From: an uncultured Oscillospiraceae bacterium
GTDB taxonomy: Bacteria > Bacillota > Clostridia > Oscillospirales > Oscillospiraceae
NCBI GenBank assembly: GCA_934572325.1
Contig: CAKTKT010000057.1
Coordinates: forward strand, 1-11,707
Length of the DNA: 11,707 nucleotides
Direction: 5' to 3'
The stretch's first letter is position 1; every line of letters begins with the position of its first letter. The position numbers were made by a program, and so were the translations under genes. Shown in pieces: positions 6,250 through 11,707 of the stretch. The notes under the pieces were generated by a model. That model was not told the origin of the DNA, ran no database searches, and saw nothing but the letters and a program-made list of their open reading frames with translations.

Positions 6250-6408
6250 TCAGATGAGATGCTCGCGCTTGACGCTGTCATAGTGCCTGTCGAGGAACGG
6301 CAGCACGACAGAGCGCATGAGCTTCATGTCGAGGTTGAAGTAGTACACCGCGAACAGTCCGCCCAGCACGGCGGTAAAAATGCCGAGACCCTTGAAAATG
6401 TGCTTCAT
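6250..6408 (-). CDS. 52-residue single-span membrane peptide
   Basis: The frame starts at ATG 6408 with GGAG seven bases upstream and ends in TGA at 6250-6252. The peptide begins MKHIFKGLGIFTAVLGG, has one hydrophobic span (~residues 7-24) and a charged C-terminal part with RHYDSVKRE. It fits tightly between the dehydratase alpha gene and the six-cysteine gene, 21 bases before the latter, and keeps its frame and ribosome site. I find no named family. It may anchor or assist the neighbouring proteins at the membrane, but that is a guess from position. Confidence 0.65.
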   Translation of the reverse strand: MKHIFKGLGIFTAVLGGLFAVYYFNLDMKLMRSVVLPFLDRHYDSVKREHLI

Positions 6409-6447
6409 AGCTGTTCTCCAATCTTGAGTATAAGTAATAGACGATTT

Positions 6448-6477
6448 ATCATACCATATTTGCCGCGCCGATCACCA
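6448..6477 (-). promoter_or_regulatory. Possible extended -10 promoter for the two small genes
   Basis: On the minus strand TGG directly precedes TATGAT (6453-6448), making an extended -10. TGGTGA (6477-6472), 18 bases upstream, is a weak -35 and overlaps the alpha-subunit stop codon. There is no terminator between the alpha gene and the small genes, so this would be a secondary promoter. Confidence 0.35.
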
Positions 6478-8082
6478 GCCCAGCGTGTCGTCGAAATCGA
6501 CGAGCGAGGGATCGATGGGATCCTCGTGCAGCACGTTGGTCATGTACTGGTTGACCGCCTTGCGCGCCTCGTTCGTCGGCACGATGCGGCAGTCCATCAG
6601 CGAATGAGGCATCCAGATGATGTTGAAGCGGTCGCGGTGCTTGTTGAACTCCTCCTCCAGCAGACCCTGCGCGCCCGCCATCCCCTTGCAGCCGATGTCG
6701 TCGTACATGATGATGGTGTCGCAGTTGAACTTCTCCGCCGTCTCCCACATCTGCATGAGATGGCGGTTGCCGCCGACGGTGTGGGTGCGCATGGGCGTGT
6801 GGGAGTACCAGTCGGCGAGATCCTCCATCATGGTCTCTCTGTCCTCGGTGTCGATGAGGTTGTGTCCGGTGAGCGAGTCCATGTTGATGACGGCGAGAAT
6901 GCCCCAGCAGTTGTAGAGCCAGCCTACGCCGTGGCAGTAGTACGTCGAGCCGCAGCTCCACGCCAGCGCGCGGTGGCGCGTGTGAGGGAACGGGCGTATA
7001 TTCTTCTCCACCGCCTTGTAAAAGAGCTTCAGCAGCTTTTTCGACGAGCGGGCGAAGTACTTGCTTCCGCCCTGCTGATAGAAGTATATGCGGTACATAC
7101 CCTGACACACCGCGTTCAGGCAGCCGTTGGACGTGCGGCAGTAAATATCCCAGCGCTCCGTCTCCTCGCGGTTGACCTGATTTGTCGCCTCGCAGTGCTT
7201 TATGAAAGCGTCCCAGTCGAATTTGCGCCCGAACTGCTTTTCCATAAAGTCTATCGCGGTCTCTATCTCGTGTATGCCGAGCTCCTTCGTCGTGGGGTCG
7301 TCGTACATCAGCGGGCTTGTCAGCGCGAACACCGCCTTCCTCCCGTCGGACGAGAGCGCGCGGTACATCACGGTGTTGTCCATCATGTTCGCGTCGCAGG
7401 GGTTGTTCGTCGTCATCCAGAAGTTGCCGATGTCGGGGTATTCGCCCTCCACGGCAACGCCCACCTCCGTCAGCGGCAGCGTGCACATATCGCCCGGGAT
7501 GCCGCAGCTCACCGCCTGATCGACGTAGTAGCAGCCGAGCTGCTTGCGCATGAGCGGCAGCATGAACGCGGCGTGCTGCTGCATATTGATGGCGTAGCAG
7601 CCGGGGAAGCCGTATATGAGGTGCTTGGGCAGCGTGTAGTCAAACGCGACGGTCACGTCCGTCCATTTCGTCTCGCCGAAGCGGCGGTCGGCGCGTATCT
7701 CGTGCCACAGCGTCTCGATAGAGTCGGAGATCATGCAGTCTATCGCCGTGAGGTCGGCGCGCAGTGCAAGCCCGCGGTCGCCCTCCGTCCACTTGTCCAC
7801 CATCGATGGGCTGACGAGATAGGCGCTCAGCCAGCGGTATTTCCAGAATGCCCTGACCATGCGCACGGGATCGCGCAGCACGAGACCGCCCATCTTCCCC
7901 CAGGTTATCAGCCAGCGGGCGAAGGCGTAGCCCGTGTCGCGCACGCCGCGCCATTCGCGCCGCGCGTAGATGTTCGTGCCCTCGATGTAGCGCTGACCTA
8001 TGTAGTGGCACGGCTCATCGCCGCGCAGAAAGTGACCGAGCGTGCCGTACTGCTCTTTTATGCTGACTTTTCTTTTCCACAT
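6472..8082 (-). CDS. 2-hydroxyacyl-CoA dehydratase alpha-type subunit (long, cysteine-rich)
   Basis: The 536-residue protein starts at ATG 8082 (GGGGG site upstream), 14 bases after the beta gene, so the two form a translation pair. It belongs to the HgdA/HgdB/BcrC-type dehydratase family, whose enzymes remove water from 2-hydroxyacyl-CoA, or reduce aryl-CoA, using a [4Fe-4S] cluster per subunit and one-electron activation. Seventeen cysteines are present. Likely cluster ligands are in SCGIPGDMC (192-200), NPCD (228-230) and IGCKG (463-467). A further group, SCGSTYYC (376-383) plus Cys392, is not something I expect in the family. At 536 residues it is longer than HgdA (about 480) and FldB (about 410), mainly through an N-terminal region of ~130 residues. 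The substrate cannot be read from the sequence. Confidence 0.78.
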   Translation of the reverse strand: MWKRKVSIKEQYGTLGHFLRGDEPCHYIGQRYIEGTNIYARREWRGVRDTGYAFARWLITWGKMGGLVLRDPVRMVRAFWKYRWLSAYLVSPSMVDKWTEGDRGLALRADLTAIDCMISDSIETLWHEIRADRRFGETKWTDVTVAFDYTLPKHLIYGFPGCYAINMQQHAAFMLPLMRKQLGCYYVDQAVSCGIPGDMCTLPLTEVGVAVEGEYPDIGNFWMTTNNPCDANMMDNTVMYRALSSDGRKAVFALTSPLMYDDPTTKELGIHEIETAIDFMEKQFGRKFDWDAFIKHCEATNQVNREETERWDIYCRTSNGCLNAVCQGMYRIYFYQQGGSKYFARSSKKLLKLFYKAVEKNIRPFPHTRHRALAWSCGSTYYCHGVGWLYNCWGILAVINMDSLTGHNLIDTEDRETMMEDLADWYSHTPMRTHTVGGNRHLMQMWETAEKFNCDTIIMYDDIGCKGMAGAQGLLEEEFNKHRDRFNIIWMPHSLMDCRIVPTNEARKAVNQYMTNVLHEDPIDPSLVDFDDTLGW

Positions 8083-8096
8083 ATGCTTTTACCCCC

Positions 8097-9296
8097 TTAG
8101 CCGCCGGACTGTATGCGCTTGATCTCCAGCGATTCGACAAACGCCTGAAATCTCGTGCGGAGCTGACCGGTGGCGGCGTTGGTGTAGTCCTTTTCTATCT
8201 GACACACGGGCATCGTCTCCGGCAGCTCGAACCCCTCGCTGAACCACTGCGCCGCCTGTGCGCGCTCGTAGCCCCAGTATTCGCAGAACTTCATGTTCTC
8301 CACGATGATGCCGTCCGCGCGGTACTTTTTTGCCAGCTCGTAGAGATAGTGCTTGCGCCCGACGATGTTCTCCGGTCCCATGGCGCGCGGGCACTGGTTC
8401 TCATATATATAGTAGTCGGCGATAGCCTGCAATGCATCCTGCCCGGGCTTCACGCTTATCTCATCGCGCCCGGGGATAGAGCCGAAGCAGTACCTGTCCG
8501 CCACGACGAACGCGCCGCAGCTCTCCAGCAGCTTTGTGAAGTCGGGATCGTCGATCTCCGACCCGACGACCATCACGCGCGCCCGATAGAAGGGCTTGGG
8601 ATCGACCTCGCGCGCCCTGACCTCCTCCAGCGTCTCGCGCAGGTAGGGGAGGATGAGCCGCTTGGGGCAGGTGAGAGTGACGAGCTGTATGACATGGAAC
8701 TCATACCCCGTGATGGGCGGAGCGTCGAGCTTGCGGAAATTGCCCAGCTCCGTGATGATGCGGCTGACCTCGTTGTGCAGCTCGATCGCGGCGAGCAGCT
8801 TTTCCTCGGAAAAGTCAACCCCGTACACGCGCGAGAGCGGCTCGATTATCTTCTTCTCTATCTGACGGCGGAAATACCCCGCGTGCCACTCGGTCTTTTT
8901 CAGCGGCATGTCTATGTAGCTGGCGAAGAACTTTTCCTTGGGGATGAGCTTGCAGTAGGTGAAATACTGCTCCATGCGGTTCATCGTCGTGCAGCACTCC
9001 TGCCCGATGAGCGCGTCGATGAAATTATACCCGCCCTCGAACGCGCGCTCCAGAATACTCTTGGCGTATGGGCAGGAGCGGTTGGTCATATAGTAGGTCG
9101 CAAGATCCGGATTTGTGCAGCCGGGCGCGCGCAGCCTCACGCCGAAGCAGCACTCCACGTCCAGCAGCACTTCTGGAATGTATGAGCAGTTGTAAGCCAG
9201 CGCGAGCTTCCCCTCGCCGCAGGCTTTCTGCACCAGCTCGTTGTTCGCCTGCCGAAGCAGGTTTTCAAAAAAGAGCAGATGCTTCAGATCTCTCAA
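8097..9296 (-). CDS. 2-hydroxyacyl-CoA dehydratase beta-type subunit, copy 1
   Basis: The 399-residue protein uses TTG at 9296, with GAGGGG six bases upstream; the first in-frame Met is residue 70, so the TTG is needed. HgdB/BcrC-type features are IPEVLLD (40-46), a conserved Cys75 (NRSCPYA), Cys102 (ECCTTMNRM), GSEIDDP (245-251), DRYCFGS (267-273), KFCEYWG with Cys338, and the C-terminal GQLRTRFQAF. Cys75, 102 and 338 are probable [4Fe-4S] ligands; this assignment is by family analogy. It pairs with the alpha gene 14 bases downstream and is the first gene of its operon (promoter 9349-9377). It is a clear paralogue of the gene starting at 10572: 28 of the first 50 residues are identical, and alignment is gap-free to about residue 360. 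Confidence 0.88.
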   Translation of the reverse strand: MRDLKHLLFFENLLRQANNELVQKACGEGKLALAYNCSYIPEVLLDVECCFGVRLRAPGCTNPDLATYYMTNRSCPYAKSILERAFEGGYNFIDALIGQECCTTMNRMEQYFTYCKLIPKEKFFASYIDMPLKKTEWHAGYFRRQIEKKIIEPLSRVYGVDFSEEKLLAAIELHNEVSRIITELGNFRKLDAPPITGYEFHVIQLVTLTCPKRLILPYLRETLEEVRAREVDPKPFYRARVMVVGSEIDDPDFTKLLESCGAFVVADRYCFGSIPGRDEISVKPGQDALQAIADYYIYENQCPRAMGPENIVGRKHYLYELAKKYRADGIIVENMKFCEYWGYERAQAAQWFSEGFELPETMPVCQIEKDYTNAATGQLRTRFQAFVESLEIKRIQSGG

Positions 9297-9348
9297 ATGT
9301 AACCCCTCTTTTCATTATAATATATTTGCCGTACCAGACTCTAGGAAT

Positions 9349-9377
9349 AGTTTAACAATTGCGGCACACAAAGTCAA
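9349..9377 (-). promoter_or_regulatory. Promoter of the dehydratase operon
   Basis: On the minus strand TTGACT (9377-9372), a 17-base spacer and TAAACT (9354-9349) lie about 55 bases upstream of the TTG start at 9296. A TATAAT-like element closer to the gene (around 9316-9322) lacks a recognisable -35. Confidence 0.6.
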
Positions 9378-9457
9378 CTTGGACTGACATTTTTGGGGTA
9401 TATGTCCAAAGCGCACCGCCGATTTTGTGCACACTGCCGAAAATATACGCCATCTGC

Positions 9458-9500
9458 GCGAAAGGTTCATGCCGCCGTGCCTTGCACGGGTCGCTTTCGC
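9458..9500. repeat. Two-tier hairpin in the divergent intergenic region
   Basis: The outer stem GCGAAAG (9458-9464) pairs with CTTTCGC (9494-9500). The inner stem CCGTGC (9475-9480) pairs with GCACGG (9484-9489) around a 3-base loop. Both stems are perfect. The structure is upstream of both flanking promoters, so any transcript would need its own promoter. Confidence 0.5.
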
Positions 9501-9563
9501 CGTGTTTTCGGGAATACGGAACATTTTTGCAGAGCCGGCACGCCATTTTCGCAATATTCTGCC

Positions 9564-9594
9564 TTGACGTCCGGCGTATACCGTCGGGCGTCAA
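9564..9594. repeat. 13-bp stem with 5-base loop
   Basis: TTGACGTCCGGCG (9564-9576) faces CGTCGGGCGTCAA (9582-9594) around the loop TATAC. Eleven pairs are Watson-Crick; the other two would be G-U if transcribed on the plus strand. It runs directly into the palindrome AAAACGTTTT (9593-9602). It could be an operator or an RNA hairpin. Confidence 0.5.
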
Positions 9595-9618
9595 AACGTT
9601 TTCAGACGTTTGGGCGCG

Positions 9619-9645
9619 GTTTGTCTAAACACGTGCCTGACAAAC
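9619..9645. promoter_or_regulatory. Operator-like dyad upstream of the CooC promoter
   Basis: GTTTGTC (9619-9625) and GACAAAC (9639-9645) form an inverted repeat centred on the palindrome CACGTG (9630-9635). It lies about 65 bases upstream of the CooC -35 element, where activator or repressor sites are common. No regulator gene is in view. Confidence 0.35.
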
Positions 9646-9708
9646 GAAAAAACATTTCAATAATTCTAAACAAAAAACAGGCGCACAGACATTTTTTCAG
9701 TGTTTAAC

Positions 9709-9737
9709 TTGCATATTTAACGGCGCTGTGATAAAAT
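9709..9737 (+). promoter_or_regulatory. Promoter of the CooC-like/dehydratase operon
   Basis: TTGCAT (9709-9714), a 17-base spacer ending CTGTGA, and TAAAAT (9732-9737) lie 53 bases before the ATG at 9791. The TGTGATAAAAT core matches the promoter at 5823-5851. Confidence 0.65.
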
Positions 9738-9790
9738 ATGAACGAATGAACCGTGGCTATCACCATGCTTATAATTAAGGGGGGACGCAA

Positions 9791-10555
9791 ATGGAAAATA
9801 AAGCCAAGATTATCACGGTCGCAGGCAAGGGCGGGGTCGGCAAGACCTCCATCTCCGCTTCCATCGTGAGGCTTCTTGTCGAAGGATACCCCGACAAGAG
9901 GATACTCGCAATAGACGCGGATCCCGCCGTGGGTCTGTCCGTTGCTCTTGGCGTGGACGTTAAGCTGACGCTGGACGATATTCGCATGAGCATCGTGGAC
10001 AGCGTTGAAAACGGCGACACCAAGGAAGCGCTTGAGCTTTTGTCGGAGGCGCGCTTCAGAATCTTTGACGCTCTGGTCGAGATGCCGGGGTTCGCGTTTC
10101 TTGCGATCGGGCGTCCGGAGAGCTCCGGATGCTACTGCAAGGTGAACTCCTATCTCAAGGAGGTCATCGGGATCCTCGCAAACAGCTTTGACTACGTCGT
10201 CATTGACGGCGAGGCGGGGATCGAGCAGATACAGCGCCGTGTCATGGAGAAGGTCACGCATCTGCTGCTGATCACCGATCAGAGCAAGAAAGGCGAACAG
10301 GTCCTTGAAACCATCAAGAGCGTGGCGGATGAGCTTATCAGCTATGACAGGATAGGCGTCATCGTCAACCGCATGACAAATCCCGAGCTGAAGGATCTGG
10401 TCAACGTTCCCGGCGTGGAAGTCCTCGCCTACATCCCTGCGGACAGCGGCTTCGCCGCCAACGACATCAAGGGCAAGAGCGTCCTTGAGCTGCCCGCGGA
10501 TTCCGTAATGCTCAAGGGAGTGAAGGAAGCACTCCAAAAAATAGAAATTCTTTAA
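9791..10555 (+). CDS. CooC-like deviant-Walker P-loop ATPase
   Basis: The 254-residue protein starts at ATG 9791 with GGGGGG six bases upstream. It carries a deviant Walker A motif KGGVGKT (13-19) of the MinD/CooC/NifH class, the switch IDADP (41-45), a GCYC motif with Cys114 and Cys116, and DGEAGIEQ (139-146), which parallels the EAGxEH segment of CooC. In CooC the CxC binds metal at the dimer interface during nickel insertion into carbon monoxide dehydrogenase. Here no CO dehydrogenase is in view. The gene is followed 16 bases later by a dehydratase subunit, so it may mature or energise a metal cluster in that enzyme instead. That role is inference. It is not an actin-fold HgdC-type activator, which has a different ATPase fold. 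Confidence 0.85.
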   Translation: MENKAKIITVAGKGGVGKTSISASIVRLLVEGYPDKRILAIDADPAVGLSVALGVDVKLTLDDIRMSIVDSVENGDTKEALELLSEARFRIFDALVEMPGFAFLAIGRPESSGCYCKVNSYLKEVIGILANSFDYVVIDGEAGIEQIQRRVMEKVTHLLLITDQSKKGEQVLETIKSVADELISYDRIGVIVNRMTNPELKDLVNVPGVEVLAYIPADSGFAANDIKGKSVLELPADSVMLKGVKEALQKIEIL

Positions 10556-10571
10556 AGAAGAGGTGTAACAT

Positions 10572-11707
10572 TTGAAAGATCTTAAGCATCTGATCTACTT
10601 TGAAGGCCTGCTTGAGAATGCTGACAATGAACTGGTGAGACAGGCACAGGCCGACGGCGGCATCGCCCTCGGCTACACCTGCTATCACATCCCCGAAGCG
10701 CTGCTGAACGTCGGCAACTGCTTCTCGGTTCGTCTGCGCGCTCCCAACACGGGCTCAATCGACATCGCCACCTACTATATGTCCAACTACACCTGCGAAT
10801 ATGCCAGAGCACTCGTGGAGCGCGGCATTGAGGGCGGCTATCAGTTCCTCGACGCGATGATCGGCGTTGACGCCTGCTCCATGATGAACAGGGCGATGGA
10901 GCATTTCGACATTTTGCAGGTCAACCAGAAGCCCAGCTTCTTCGTCACCCACTGCGACATCCCCTACAAGATCACCGACTACACCCTCGACTCCTATGTC
11001 ACGCAGATGCGTCTGCGCGTGCTCGACAGGATCACCGAGACCTTCGGCGTTGACACGTCCGACGCCGCCATCCGCAAGGCGGTCGAGGAGCACAACGAGG
11101 TCTGCCGCATCATCTCCGAGATCTCCGAGATGCGCAAGGCGGACAACCCCGTCATCACCGGCTACGAGTTCCATGTTCTCAACCTCGTGACGTACTGCTG
11201 CCCCAAGGCGCTCGTCCTGCCGAAGCTGCGCGAGACTCTGGAGGAGCTCAAAAAGCGCAAGCCCGACAAGAAGCCCGCGTTCCGCGCCCGCGTCGCCATC
11301 GTCGGCTCCGAGATCGACGATCCCCAGCTCACCAAGCTCATCGAGGGCTGCGGCGCGCTCGTCGTGTCCGACCGTTACTGCTTCGGCTCCGCTCCGGGGC
11401 GCGAGGTCATCGAGCTCAAGGATGACGAGGACGCACTGCGCCAGATCTGCCTGCACGTGATGGAGCACTCCGAGTGCGCCCGCTACATATCCGACGAGAA
11501 GGTGCACCAGCGCCGCGTGACGGCTGACCGTCTTGCCAAGGATTTCGGCGCGGAGGGCATCATCTACGAGCAGATGAAGTACTGCGACTACTGGGGCTTC
11601 GAGCGCGCTCTCGCGTCGCACATCATGCATGACGAGTACGGCTGGCCCGTTCTGTCCATCGACAGACTTTACAACAACGGCAACTCCGGTCAGCTCCGCA
11701 CCCGTGT
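10572..11707 (+). CDS. 2-hydroxyacyl-CoA dehydratase beta-type subunit, copy 2 (partial)
   Basis: The frame opens at TTG 10572 (GAGGTG six to seven bases upstream) and stays open to the window end, giving 378 codons; perhaps 15-25 residues are missing. The protein begins MKDLKHLIYFEGLLENADNE and has the same landmarks at the same positions as copy 1: IPEALLN (40-46), Cys75 (NYTCEYA), Cys102 (DACSMMNR), GSEIDDP (245-251), DRYCFGS (267-273), Cys338 (KYCDYWGFE) and, at the edge, GQLRTR. The first in-frame Met is residue 70, so TTG is the start. It sits 16 bases after the CooC-like gene in the same operon. A matching alpha subunit would be expected just beyond the window. Substrate unknown. Confidence 0.88.
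   Translation, partial: MKDLKHLIYFEGLLENADNELVRQAQADGGIALGYTCYHIPEALLNVGNCFSVRLRAPNTGSIDIATYYMSNYTCEYARALVERGIEGGYQFLDAMIGVDACSMMNRAMEHFDILQVNQKPSFFVTHCDIPYKITDYTLDSYVTQMRLRVLDRITETFGVDTSDAAIRKAVEEHNEVCRIISEISEMRKADNPVITGYEFHVLNLVTYCCPKALVLPKLRETLEELKKRKPDKKPAFRARVAIVGSEIDDPQLTKLIEGCGALVVSDRYCFGSAPGREVIELKDDEDALRQICLHVMEHSECARYISDEKVHQRRVTADRLAKDFGAEGIIYEQMKYCDYWGFERALASHIMHDEYGWPVLSIDRLYNNGNSGQLRTR

Larger units (their letters stand above)
9378..9708. other. Structured intergenic region between divergent promoters, no gene seen
   Basis: About 330 bases separate the two divergent promoters. Open frames exist on both strands, but their predicted products are basic, low in recognisable character and mutually overlapping, and none has a good ribosome site, so I call no gene. 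Three inverted repeats (9458-9500, 9564-9594, 9619-9645) and the palindrome AAAACGTTTT (9593-9602) are present. The region may hold operators, a small RNA, or a repeated intergenic element. Confidence 0.5.

Noticed and set aside
6259..8100. A 613-codon open frame on the plus strand
   Set aside because: It is antisense to the dehydratase alpha gene, is composed mainly of Val, Ala, His and Arg as expected for the reverse of a high-GC gene, and has no domain or ribosome site.
9564..9602. Intrinsic terminator
   Set aside because: The stem is strong, but it is followed by AACGTTTTC rather than a T-run on the plus strand and has no T-run on the minus strand.
9393..9707. A 104-codon plus-strand frame in the divergent intergenic region
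   Set aside because: It relies on a TTG without a proper ribosome site, overlaps open frames on the other strand, and its product is basic and featureless. The sequence is better seen as structured noncoding DNA.
9704..10537. A 277-codon minus-strand frame opposite the CooC-like gene
   Set aside because: The plus strand shows the KGGVGKT and GCYC motifs and a good start; nothing is recognisable in the antisense product.
10755..11630. A 291-codon minus-strand frame opposite the second beta subunit
   Set aside because: The plus strand has an uninterrupted frame with full family motifs from the TTG at 10572; the antisense product is a compositional shadow.

Overview
The window looks like a high-GC gut-type member of the Clostridia (Bacillota), most likely in or near the Oscillospiraceae. 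This is inferred from protein style (2-hydroxyacyl-CoA dehydratases, a CooC-like ATPase, a GT2-GtrA fusion), strong AGGAGG-type ribosome binding sites, TTG starts, and an inserted element of the Tn1549-like conjugative type. No ribosomal or other phylogenetic marker is present, so this is not proven.

Positions 1 to about 2343 are the decayed right-hand part of an integrative conjugative element. They are lower in GC than the rest. Present are a noncoding stretch rich in palindromes (possible oriT region), a long nested inverted repeat, a 3'-truncated DUF3991/TOPRIM-type gene, an intact HTH/DUF6017 replication-initiator-like gene with five 15-bp tandem repeats inside its coding sequence, the 5' stub of a SAM-methyltransferase gene with a good promoter, and the last 47 codons of a large serine recombinase. 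The recombinase stop codon lies in a hairpin that can also serve as terminator for the neighbouring chromosomal operon.

Positions 2377 to 5744 hold a three-gene minus-strand operon, transcribed in the order phosphodiester glycosidase, membrane-anchored protein of unknown function, GT2 glycosyltransferase fused to GtrA. It has a clear promoter (5823-5851) and probably decorates or trims a cell-envelope glycopolymer.

Positions 5896 to 9296 form a second minus-strand unit: a 2-hydroxyacyl-CoA dehydratase beta-type subunit (TTG start), an unusually long cysteine-rich alpha-type subunit, a 52-residue membrane peptide, and an 88-residue six-cysteine protein, ending in a strong intrinsic terminator. 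Across a roughly 490-bp intergenic region, a plus-strand operon diverges. It encodes a CooC-like deviant-Walker ATPase that keeps the CxC motif, then a second dehydratase beta-type subunit (TTG start), which runs off the window.

The most interesting part is this divergent locus. It has two paralogous beta subunits that align without gaps over about 350 residues and share an almost identical TTG translation start region. A CooC-type ATPase sits where an actin-fold (HgdC-type) activator might be expected. Two small accessory genes follow the alpha subunit. The substrate, and whether CooC matures or energises the dehydratase, cannot be read from the sequence.
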